Assembly (NCBI GenBank): GCA_045640165.1
Contig: JAZUEK010000084.1
Span: 1 to 15,416, forward strand
Length of the DNA stretch: 15,416 nucleotides
Source of the DNA: RGIG426 sp045640165
Lineage (GTDB): Bacteria; Bacillota; Clostridia; Oscillospirales; Acutalibacteraceae
Direction of reading: 5' to 3'
In this document: piece after piece, positions 1 to 6,518 of the stretch
Layout: each line of letters starts with the position of its first letter
How positions within the stretch are numbered: the first letter of the stretch is position 1
Notes under the pieces: model-generated
Told to the model about the DNA's origin: nothing
The model's input: the letters and a program-made list of their open reading frames with translations, nothing else
Database searches by the model: none
Program-made: the position numbers and the translations under genes

Positions 1-1
1 C

Positions 2-175
2 AACAACGATGGCGACATCAACATGAAAGACGTTCTGACCCTGCGCAAATACATCGCAGGTATCGAAGTTGAAATCAACGAAGCGGCGGCGGATGCCAAT
101 GCGGACGGCGATATCAACATGAAAGACGTTCTGTTGCTCCGCAAATTCATTGCGGGCATCGTCGATACCATCTAA
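2..175 (+). CDS. Dockerin-containing protein, C-terminal end only (5' truncated by window)
   Basis: The open frame enters from the left edge and gives 57 residues before a TAA. They form a type I dockerin: two EF-hand-like calcium loops, each followed by a helix. The first loop is cut at its third position. The second reads DANADGDINMKD and is followed by VLLLRKFIAGI. Asp and Asn sit at the calcium-ligand positions, and Met-Lys at loop positions 10-11, the usual cohesin-contacting pair. By family knowledge such a module tethers a secreted protein to a cohesin on a scaffoldin or cell-surface anchor. The catalytic or other N-terminal part lies outside the window, so the activity cannot be told. 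The gene ends just before a strong terminator. Confidence 0.93.
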   Translation, partial: NNDGDINMKDVLTLRKYIAGIEVEINEAAADANADGDINMKDVLLLRKFIAGIVDTI

Positions 176-189
176 TATCGTCTCAAAAA

Positions 190-227
190 GAGCGGCAGGG
201 ATTTTCTCCCTGCCGCTTTTCTTTTTT
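190..227 (+). terminator. Rho-independent terminator of the dockerin gene
   Basis: Positions 191-201 pair perfectly with 207-217 (11 bp, G+C rich) around a TTTTC loop. A run of mostly T follows to 227. It lies 15 nt after the stop codon. Confidence 0.93.
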
Positions 228-242
228 CGGCAACAAAACTTC

Positions 243-271
243 TTGACGGCGGCGAAATTTTGCAGTATAAA
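243..271 (+). promoter_or_regulatory. Sigma-A promoter of the ECF-S/aldo-keto reductase operon
   Basis: TTGACG (243-248) and TATAAA (266-271) are separated by exactly 17 bp. The -10 ends 38 nt before the chosen ATG at 310. Confidence 0.85.
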
Positions 272-309
272 TAAAGAGATGTAAATGGACCGTGAGGAGG
301 GGAGAACGG

Positions 310-1272
310 ATGAGCAAAACACAAAAGCTGACGGTGTCGGCGCTTCTCACGGCGGTGGGGATGCTGTTGCCGCTGCTCACCCACCTACTCGGAACGGGTG
401 CCGCAGGAACGGTGGTACTTCCGATGCATTTGCCGGTGCTTTGTTGCGGTTTTCTTTGCGGTCCGCTGTACGGACTTGCGTGTGGGCTTTTAGTGCCGGT
501 TTGCAACTGCCTTTTGACCGGTATGCCGGTCGCGTATCCGATGCTTCCCATTATTACGTGTGAACTTTGCGTCTATGGCGTGCTGTCCGGTGTGTTCTCT
601 AAAAAAACGCCGCTTTGCCGCAAGCCGTGGGGCATTTATGTGGCGCTTCTGCTTACGATGCTTTGCGGTCGCGCGGCGTATGGCGGCGCGTGGGCGGCGC
701 TGTTTCTCTTAAATCCGGCGCTCAAAGCACCGACGGTGGTTGCCGCCGTTGTGACGGGACTGCCCGGCATTTGCATTCAACTGATGCTGGTGCCGTCGGT
801 GGTGTTGGCGGTGGAACACGGGTTTCGCGGTGACAAAAAGGCGCTCGCGGCCGCGGTGGAACAGATTAAAAGCGACCATGCGGCGTGTGTTGTCATCCGC
901 GACGGCGCGGTGGTAAAAACCGCCGAGGGGCGCGGTATCGGCCCGGTTTTGGGACTGTATGACGAGGGTATTTTAAGCGGCGCAACGGTAGTCGATAAAA
1001 TTGTCGGCAAAGCCGCCGCGATGATAATGACGGCCGGCGGCGTAACCGCTTGCTATGCGCTGACCGTCAGCAAAACGGCGCTTTCGTGGTTTCGGGCGCA
1101 CGGGGTGGCGGTGGAATATGAGACCTGCGTGGACGTGATTATTAACCGCCAAGGCGACGGCCCTTGCCCGATGGAACAGACGGTGAAAGAGATTGACTCC
1201 GAAGACGAGGCGCTTTTTGCGCTTCGTGCCAAGATAGAAGAATTGAAACGTGCAAACGAACAAAAGGATTGA
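310..1272 (+). CDS. ECF-transporter S-component-like membrane protein fused to a DUF1893 domain
   Basis: The product has 320 aa. ATG 310 is preferred over the in-frame GTG 292 because the Shine-Dalgarno AGGAGG (295-300) only fits the later start. Residues about 7-175 form a multi-pass hydrophobic domain with the S-component pattern HLPVLCCGFLCGPLYG near 40-55 and a conserved Gly-Met-Pro before a later helix. This resembles small substrate-binding S-components of energy-coupling-factor vitamin transporters. Residues about 183-295 match DUF1893: an RDGAVV segment, RGIGP, VDKIVGKAAA (228-237) and a terminal GPCPME motif. DUF1893 is known from the stand-alone protein TM1506, which has a cytidine-deaminase-like fold. 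The tail to 320 is charged and helical. No ECF T or ATPase subunit is nearby, as in group II ECF systems with a shared energising module. Substrate is unknown. The fold assignments are firm, but a function joining the two halves is inference. Confidence 0.85.
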   Translation: MSKTQKLTVSALLTAVGMLLPLLTHLLGTGAAGTVVLPMHLPVLCCGFLCGPLYGLACGLLVPVCNCLLTGMPVAYPMLPIITCELCVYGVLSGVFSKKTPLCRKPWGIYVALLLTMLCGRAAYGGAWAALFLLNPALKAPTVVAAVVTGLPGICIQLMLVPSVVLAVEHGFRGDKKALAAAVEQIKSDHAACVVIRDGAVVKTAEGRGIGPVLGLYDEGILSGATVVDKIVGKAAAMIMTAGGVTACYALTVSKTALSWFRAHGVAVEYETCVDVIINRQGDGPCPMEQTVKEIDSEDEALFALRAKIEELKRANEQKD

Positions 1273-1285
1273 GAGGAGAATGACA

Positions 1286-2407
1286 ATGGATGCGACGAAA
1301 AAGCTGGGTTTCGGATTAATGCGGTTGCCGCTGACCGACCCGTCGGATTTCACGACGGTGGACGTGGAAGCGTTCAAAAAGATGGTGGACGTATTTATGA
1401 AAGCAGGATTCACCTATTTTGATACCGCCTACGGTTATCACGGCGGCCACAGCGAAACGGCGTTCCGCGAGGCGGTTGCCAAGCGCTATCCGCGCGAGGC
1501 GTTTACCATTACGGATAAAATGCCGGTGTACGACAAGCCGTCGAAAGAGGGTCTGTCGAAGATCTTTAACGAGCAGTTGGAACGCTGTGGCGTGGACTAT
1601 TTCGACTATTACTGGGTGCATTGTGTGGACTCGTTTATTATCAAACACACCGAAGAGGTGGATGCGTTCGGGTTTATCCAAAAGATGAAAGAAGAGGGCA
1701 AGGTGAAACACACCGGCTTCTCGTTCCACGATACGGCGGAATGCCTTGACAAAATCCTCACCCGTCACCCCGAGGTGGAATACGTGCAGTTGCAGTTAAA
1801 CTACCTCGACTGGGAGGACGGTGACGTGCAGGCGCGGCTTTGCTATGAAACCGCGGTGAAACACGGCAAAAAAGTGATGGTGATGGAGCCGGTGCGCGGC
1901 GGCGATCTTGCGCGGTTGCCGCAACCGGCGGAGGAAATTATCAAAGCCTATGACCCGAAACCGTCCAACGCGTCGTGGGCGCTGCGCTTTGCGGCGAGTT
2001 TGCCCGACGTGGAGATGGTGTTGTCCGGCATGACCGAGATGTCCCACGTTACCGACAACGTCGCCGTGATGGGTGATTTTCAGCCGCTGAATGACGACGA
2101 CAAAGCGATGCTTGCGCGCGTTGCGGACTTTATCCACGCCGGCGACCGCATTGCCTGCACCGGTTGCCGCTATTGCATTGCCGGTTGCCCGATGGAGATT
2201 TCGATTCCCGATTACTTCTCGCTGTATAACGAGGCGGTGCTTCTGCCGCGCCGCAAACGCGGAGAACAACAAGAAAAATACAAAGCCCTCGGCGAGCAGG
2301 GCGGTATGATTGCCGATTGCCTTTCCTGCGGTGCGTGCGCCGAGCGCTGTCCGCAACATATCGACATTCCGCGCCGTCTTATCGACGTGAAAAACGCGCT
2401 GGAATAA
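1286..2407 (+). CDS. Aldo/keto reductase with C-terminal double [4Fe-4S] ferredoxin domain
   Basis: The product has 373 aa. ATG 1286 is chosen because AGGAG (1274-1278) is 7 nt upstream; ATG 1280 is too close and GTG 1250 lies inside the upstream gene. The N-terminal TIM-barrel part (about 5-285) starts KLGFGLMRLP, and the catalytic tetrad is readable: Asp46 and Tyr51 in YFDTAYGYHGG, Lys78, and His112 in YYWVH. The C-terminus carries two CX2CX2CX3CP motifs, Cys291/294/297/301 and Cys345/348/351/355, typical of two [4Fe-4S] clusters. Clostridial enzymes of this build are cytoplasmic NAD(P)H- or ferredoxin-linked oxidoreductases of mostly unknown substrate. The gene begins 13 nt after the ECF-S/DUF1893 stop, with its ribosome binding site abutting that stop, so the two are almost certainly co-transcribed. 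That link hints at a redox role for the imported compound, but this is inference. Confidence 0.93.
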   Translation: MDATKKLGFGLMRLPLTDPSDFTTVDVEAFKKMVDVFMKAGFTYFDTAYGYHGGHSETAFREAVAKRYPREAFTITDKMPVYDKPSKEGLSKIFNEQLERCGVDYFDYYWVHCVDSFIIKHTEEVDAFGFIQKMKEEGKVKHTGFSFHDTAECLDKILTRHPEVEYVQLQLNYLDWEDGDVQARLCYETAVKHGKKVMVMEPVRGGDLARLPQPAEEIIKAYDPKPSNASWALRFAASLPDVEMVLSGMTEMSHVTDNVAVMGDFQPLNDDDKAMLARVADFIHAGDRIACTGCRYCIAGCPMEISIPDYFSLYNEAVLLPRRKRGEQQEKYKALGEQGGMIADCLSCGACAERCPQHIDIPRRLIDVKNALE

Positions 2408-2423
2408 AGAAAAAACACATAAG

Positions 2424-2455
2424 AAAACGCCCTCCCAAATTTGGGAGGGCGTTTT
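2424..2455. terminator. Perfect palindromic bidirectional terminator between convergent genes
   Basis: Positions 2424-2439 and 2440-2455 are exact inverted repeats (AAAACGCCCTCCCAAA and its complement). A T run follows on the right, and an A-rich stretch on the left gives U's on the minus strand. It can end both the aldo/keto reductase operon and the symporter operon. Confidence 0.93.
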
Positions 2456-2464
2456 TGATTTTGT

Positions 2465-3901
2465 TTAGGTTAAATCGTGGTTTTTCTTTTTGAAATACTC
2501 TTTCGTTTCTTTCGCGACGACACCGCTTAAAAGCACGAGGGCAACCAAGTTGGGGAACGCCATCAGACCGTTGAAGATATCCGCGATGTTCCACACGGTG
2601 GCGACCGTCAGATACGGGCCAATGGCAACGGCGAGGATATAGAGGATGCGATACGTCCACAGTGCACCTTTTTTGTGGCCGCCCACGAGGTATTCGACAC
2701 ACCGCTCGGCGTAGTAGTCCCAGCCGAGGATGGTGGTGAACGCGAAGAACGCGAGGCAGATGGAGAGGAGCGTCAGCGTAACGGCGCCGGGAACGTGGGG
2801 CAACCCGTGCTCCCAGGCCCACGCGGTGACGGCGAAGCCCTCTAAGTTTTCGCCGGTGATTTCCGGATTCCACGCACCGGTGAGCACGATGGAAAGACCG
2901 GTCATGGTGCAGATGACGATGGTGTCAATAAACGTGCCGGTCATCGTCACAAGGCCTTGGCGCACGGGGGATTTGGTCTGCGCCGCGGCAGCGGCGATGG
3001 GCGCGGAGCCGAGACCGGCTTCATTCGAGAAAATGCCGCGGCCAACACCTTTTTGGATGGCGATTTTCAGCGTCCAACCCACGATGGCGCCGCCGAGTGC
3101 CGTGCCGGAGAACGCGGTTTTGCACACGAGCACCACCGCATCGGGAAGCGCTTTGATGTTGACGAACATAATGACGAGGGCAAACAGCACGTAGGCGATT
3201 GCCATAAACGGCACGATAACCTCAGACACCTTGGCGATACGTTTGATACCGCCGAGGATGACGAGCGCCGCGCAGATGGTGACAACCGCACCGCTCAACA
3301 CGACGGCGAGCGTAATGGGTTTATCGCCGATGGTGAACAGCGCTTCACCGCCAAACAGACGGTCGGCGGATTCGGTGACACCGTTGACTTGGGTGATGGT
3401 GCCGATGCCGAGAAGTCCGGCCAGCGCGCCGAACAGCGCAAACAGTTTACCGAGCCATTTCCAGTTACCGCCGAAGCGTTCGCGGATGCCGCGTTCGATG
3501 TAATAGAACGGGCCGCCGAGCGCGTGGCCGTTTTCGTCTACTGTGCGGTATTTGACGGCGAGCAGACCCTCGGAGTATTTGGTCGCCATTCCGAAGAACG
3601 CGGCGACCAACATCCAAAGGAGAGCGCCCGGGCCGCCGAGCGCAATGGCGGTGGCGACGCCGACGATGTTACCGGTGCCGATGGTGGCGGAAAGCGCGGT
3701 ACAAAGCGGGGCGAACGCGGTGACTTCACCCGTGGCGTACTCTTCGTTTTTCACCATATATTTGAGGGCTTTGCCGAGATGGCGCACCTGCACAAAACGG
3801 GTGCGGACGGAAAGCAGGATGCCGGCGCCGAGAACAAGGACAATCAGCACCCAGCCCCATACAAAACTATCAACAGCATCGACAATTTGATTAAAATTCA
3901 T
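2465..3901 (-). CDS. Sodium:alanine/glycine symporter, AGCS family
   Basis: The product has 478 aa, normal for the family. It is a polytopic inner-membrane carrier importing alanine, glycine or related amino acids with sodium. Diagnostic stretches are SATIGTGNIVGVATAIALGG (71-90), WMLVAAFFGMATKYSEGLLA (96-115) and FSNEAGLGSAP (291-301). About ten or more hydrophobic helices are evident, starting with residues 13-31. The start codon follows GGAGG (minus strand, 3911-3907) by 5 nt. Only 20 nt separate it from the stop of the upstream lipoprotein gene, so the two form an operon driven from the promoter at 4519-4491. Substrate choice among AGCS members cannot be read from the sequence. The family assignment is very secure. 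Confidence 0.96.
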   Translation of the reverse strand: MNFNQIVDAVDSFVWGWVLIVLVLGAGILLSVRTRFVQVRHLGKALKYMVKNEEYATGEVTAFAPLCTALSATIGTGNIVGVATAIALGGPGALLWMLVAAFFGMATKYSEGLLAVKYRTVDENGHALGGPFYYIERGIRERFGGNWKWLGKLFALFGALAGLLGIGTITQVNGVTESADRLFGGEALFTIGDKPITLAVVLSGAVVTICAALVILGGIKRIAKVSEVIVPFMAIAYVLFALVIMFVNIKALPDAVVLVCKTAFSGTALGGAIVGWTLKIAIQKGVGRGIFSNEAGLGSAPIAAAAAQTKSPVRQGLVTMTGTFIDTIVICTMTGLSIVLTGAWNPEITGENLEGFAVTAWAWEHGLPHVPGAVTLTLLSICLAFFAFTTILGWDYYAERCVEYLVGGHKKGALWTYRILYILAVAIGPYLTVATVWNIADIFNGLMAFPNLVALVLLSGVVAKETKEYFKKKNHDLT

Positions 3902-3921
3902 AAAAACCTCCGGTTATGGGA

Positions 3922-4452
3922 TTACGCCGCAGCGGTGGCCGTAGCGGTCGCGGTTGCCGCGGCAAGCGGCGTGTAAAACACGAGATCGCGTTCCAACAAC
4001 GCCGGCGCAGACCAGCGTTCTTTGGACGTGGCGGTCAGATGGAACGCCACTTTTTCGACGCGCGTGATATGTTGCGCTTCCAGTTTGGCGCTCTCAAGCG
4101 CGAAAGTGGTGGGAAGCGACTCGCCTTTTTCCAACGAGAACGCATAGTCGGTGTCAATGGCAAGGCCGTTGACGGTGATGTTGTTCAACGTTACGTTAAT
4201 CGGCTCGTCGGCGTTGTTTTTCATCCCGATGGCATACGCCACGCCGACCCCGTCGGTTCCGTCGGAAGCCGGAAGCTTGGCGGCGGAGAGAATGCGGAGA
4301 GTGAGGACGTTGTCGTTCCACAGTGTCGTGGAGGAAAAATCGGTGACGTCCGCTTGCGGCGCAGGGGCCGGCTCGGACGTTTCGGTGGTTTTCGCGCATC
4401 CGCAAAGGAGCACGAGCATCAGCACCACGATAACCGAAAGAAAACGCTTCAT
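3922..4452 (-). CDS. Small surface lipoprotein with Ig-like beta domain and Thr-Ala tail
   Basis: The product has 176 aa. The N-terminus is a lipoprotein signal: Lys-Arg, a hydrophobic stretch, then Leu-Cys-Gly-Cys with the lipidated residue probably Cys19. A Glu/Pro/Ala/Thr-rich spacer runs to about 40. Residues about 45-162 look like a single beta-sandwich. This includes DNVLTLRILSAAKLP, an AYAIGMKNNADEPINVTLNN segment with the feel of DUF4352/DUF5067-type extracellular domains, and FALESAKLEAQHI. The protein ends in an alternating Ala-Thr tail (165-176). AAGGAGG on the minus strand (4466-4460) sets the start. It is the first gene of the operon with the AGCS symporter. A role as an accessory surface protein for that carrier is possible but not shown. 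No specific function is recognised. Confidence 0.85.
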   Translation of the reverse strand: MKRFLSVIVVLMLVLLCGCAKTTETSEPAPAPQADVTDFSSTTLWNDNVLTLRILSAAKLPASDGTDGVGVAYAIGMKNNADEPINVTLNNITVNGLAIDTDYAFSLEKGESLPTTFALESAKLEAQHITRVEKVAFHLTATSKERWSAPALLERDLVFYTPLAAATATATATAAA

Positions 4453-4490
4453 AAGAAAGCCTCCTTATATCTATGAAAAAATACCCTATT

Positions 4491-4519
4491 AGTATACTCA
4501 TAATTCCGTCTAAAGTCAA
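4491..4519 (-). promoter_or_regulatory. Sigma-A promoter of the lipoprotein-symporter operon
   Basis: On the minus strand TTGACT (4519-4514) and TATACT (4496-4491) are separated by 17 bp, 39 nt upstream of the lipoprotein ATG. The divergent sigma-factor gene starts at 4652. No equally good promoter was found for it in the A/T-rich stretch between. Confidence 0.88.
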
Positions 4520-4651
4520 GTCCGCGATTTTTCTTGAAAATCTCAAAAAAGTTGGGTAAAATGAAAAAAGTGAAAAAAATAAAAAATTTTTCCAATACAT
4601 TGCGTTTCTCAATCGTTATGATAATAGAAAGAGTATCAGAAGGTGCGGCTT

Positions 4652-5176
4652 ATGACCACTCACGACATTAACAATTTAATACGCGCCCTCGCAAACGACG
4701 ATACAACGGCGCTCGAACGGTTGTATACGGAAATGAGCAAGCCGGTGTTTTTCTATGCCCTGCGGATATGTAAAAACAACGAAATCGCCGAGGACGTGAT
4801 GCAAGAGACGTTTTTGACCGCGTGGGACAAAGCGAATTCTTTTGATGCTAAAAACGGGCGCGCGTGGATATTTACCATTGCCAAACATAAAACGATGGAT
4901 AAAATGCGTTCGGGCGCGCGGCAAGCCGCTTTGGATGAGACGAACGTAGAAGAGACAAGTTCGCCGTTGGAATCGGCGCTGTCGGACCTGGCGTTTTGGC
5001 AGATGCTGTCGCCACTGTCCGACAAGGAACGGGACGTGGTGAGCCTGCGCCTGCTTTCGGGGATGGCGCTCACCGAAGTGGCGGAGGAATTGGAATTGCC
5101 AAAAGGCACCGTGTTTTGGATTTATCAAAATGCTATTAAGAAATTACGTAAAAAGGAAGGGGGCGAGCGGCCATGA
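4652..5176 (+). CDS. ECF-subfamily RNA polymerase sigma factor
   Basis: The product has 174 aa, typical for ECF sigma factors. ATG 4652 lies 8 nt after AGAAGG (4638-4643); the in-frame GTG 4643 overlaps that site and is unlikely. Region 2 (about 22-88) has LYTEMSKPVFFYALRICKN, the core-binding DVMQETFLTAWDK (48-60), and a WIFTIAKHKTMDKMR helix that contacts the -10 element. A short linker leads to region 4 (about 117-168), whose helix-turn-helix is MALTEVAEELELPKGTVF. The gene overlaps the next one by the 4 nt ATGA, giving translational coupling typical of sigma/anti-sigma pairs. It presumably directs transcription in response to an extracellular or envelope signal sensed by that partner. The regulon is unknown. 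The upstream A/T-rich region gives no convincing -35/-10 pair, which leaves autoregulation open. Confidence 0.93.
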   Translation: MTTHDINNLIRALANDDTTALERLYTEMSKPVFFYALRICKNNEIAEDVMQETFLTAWDKANSFDAKNGRAWIFTIAKHKTMDKMRSGARQAALDETNVEETSSPLESALSDLAFWQMLSPLSDKERDVVSLRLLSGMALTEVAEELELPKGTVFWIYQNAIKKLRKKEGGERP

Positions 5177-6375
5177 CAAAAAAACAGTTTGAAAATCAGT
5201 TGAAACAGCAAGCCTACGCCGCTGTTCCCGACAAATTTTCCGATTTGATGAAAACGATTGCGGCCGAAGACGGCCGTGGCGTTTCCCTGTCGGACAACGG
5301 GGACGAGCCGCACCTTGTCCCCGTTGTACCGGCGCATTCTTCAAACACTGTCGAGCGCTGGCTTGCGCTTGCCGCGTGCTTTGTGGTGGTGCTTGTGGGG
5401 GTGATTATCGCCACCACCCGCGACGACACGCAACTGACAAAACGGCCGATCGGCGGCAACGGCACGACCACGACCGCCGAAACGCCGCGTGGTTCTTCGT
5501 CTTCGAGTTTTGAGCAAGGCGGCAACCGCGGTTTGACGACGACTGTTACGGCAGCAAACCAAAACGGCACCACGACGCTGTCCGCTTCGAGCGGCACGCA
5601 AACGGCGAATGGGAGCGAAACGCCGTTGCAAACGGGTGGCACGAAACAAAAAGGTGCGACCGCCGTTACAACGCGAAGCACAAGCAAGTGGTGGAGCGAC
5701 TTTGGTATAGACACTACGAAAGGCGGCAACACGACGAAATTTGTCCCCGGCGGAGCGACGACCGAAAAAACGGAAGCGCCGTCGGCAAAACCGACTACGA
5801 AACGCACGACCACACCGACAACAAAAGGCGTTTGCAGTCACCAAATCACCTATAAAGTGCCGGTGATGGTCGGTAACGGAGAAATACCGTCAGATCTCGA
5901 AAGCTGCGTGCAGTACGGCGCGCCAAAAGATGAGAGAACACAGCACGGCGAAGTAGAACCTACAGAGCCTACGGCAAGCCCTGCCGGGCCGACGACCCCG
6001 ACGAAGCAATCGGGTAACGTGTTTTGGTCGGATTTTTCTGTTGAAGATCCGACGCAGGAGGGAGAATGCACCTTTTACATTGTCTACGAAGATGTTCAAG
6101 ATATCGCGAGCGGGACGTACGGGGTTTTTGCCGGAGTGAAATTTACCGATGGATGGAAAATCATGTTTCACTCTGTTTGCGAGGGAGGAACGGTGCTGTA
6201 TACCAATATGCGGATAATCACCGACAAGGGCATTTGCGTGGAGGAACAGCGGTATGACCCCACAACCGAGATTTTGACGATTACCCACCGCAACGAGCAA
6301 GGCGAGACACTCGCGTCGTATACCAAAAAAATAGCGAAAGGGTCTAAGGCTTTTGCCTATATGGGCGTTTCGTAA
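5173..6375 (+). CDS. Probable single-pass anti-sigma factor with Thr-rich ectodomain
   Basis: The product has 400 aa, and its ATG overlaps the sigma-factor stop (ATGA). Residues 1-61 are a soluble segment (FENQLKQQAYAAVPDKFSDL) of the type seen as cytoplasmic sigma-binding tails in clostridial ECF partners; no zinc-binding HX3CX2C motif is present. One transmembrane helix spans about 62-81 (RWLALAACFVVVLVGVIIA). The outside part begins with a long Thr/Ser/Gly-rich, low-complexity region (about 85-220). A folded C-terminal region follows (about 280-400) with Cys299, Cys336 and Cys355. A WSDF motif occurs twice, at 174-177 and 285-288. The topology resembles RsgI-like polysaccharide-sensing anti-sigma factors, but no known carbohydrate-binding module is recognised. 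The anti-sigma role is inferred from gene order and topology. The coding sequence itself is certain. Confidence 0.8.
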   Translation: MTKKQFENQLKQQAYAAVPDKFSDLMKTIAAEDGRGVSLSDNGDEPHLVPVVPAHSSNTVERWLALAACFVVVLVGVIIATTRDDTQLTKRPIGGNGTTTTAETPRGSSSSSFEQGGNRGLTTTVTAANQNGTTTLSASSGTQTANGSETPLQTGGTKQKGATAVTTRSTSKWWSDFGIDTTKGGNTTKFVPGGATTEKTEAPSAKPTTKRTTTPTTKGVCSHQITYKVPVMVGNGEIPSDLESCVQYGAPKDERTQHGEVEPTEPTASPAGPTTPTKQSGNVFWSDFSVEDPTQEGECTFYIVYEDVQDIASGTYGVFAGVKFTDGWKIMFHSVCEGGTVLYTNMRIITDKGICVEEQRYDPTTEILTITHRNEQGETLASYTKKIAKGSKAFAYMGVS

Positions 6376-6396
6376 TCCCTGCCACCCTCTGTGAAA

Positions 6397-6440
6397 CGAA
6401 CGGCGGATGAAATTTCTTTCATCCGCCGTTCGCTTTTTTT
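6397..6440 (+). terminator. Rho-independent terminator of the sigma/anti-sigma operon
   Basis: A perfect 16-bp stem joins 6397-6412 to 6417-6432 with loop TTTC. It is followed by CTTTTTTT. It starts 21 nt after the stop codon. Confidence 0.95.
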
Positions 6441-6450
6441 CGCCGTTCTC

Positions 6451-6479
6451 TTGACAGAAAAACGACAAAAAGGTATACT
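6451..6479 (+). promoter_or_regulatory. Consensus sigma-A promoter of the aconitase gene
   Basis: TTGACA (6451-6456) and TATACT (6474-6479) with 17 bp between. This is one mismatch from full consensus and suggests strong transcription. The start codon is 39 nt downstream of the -10. Confidence 0.93.
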
Positions 6480-6518
6480 ATTTAGGTTAAAACTATGCGA
6501 AAACGGAGGGATTTTCCA

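Noticed and set aside
292..309. GTG start for the ECF-S/DUF1893 gene
   Set aside because: The GTG overlaps the Shine-Dalgarno that serves ATG 310.
2957..3976. 339-codon plus-strand open frame opposite the symporter and lipoprotein
   Set aside because: Composition is Gly/Asp/Glu/Arg/His-rich and it crosses two real genes antisense.
4600..4625. TTGCGT with TATGAT or GATAAT as promoter of the ECF sigma gene
   Set aside because: Spacers are only 11 or 14 bp, too short for a sigma-A promoter, and no clear ECF-type AAC/CGT pair was found either.
5544..5844. Thr-rich region of the anti-sigma candidate as a mucin-like or adhesin domain
   Set aside because: Low-complexity composition alone does not support a specific function; kept as a stalk.
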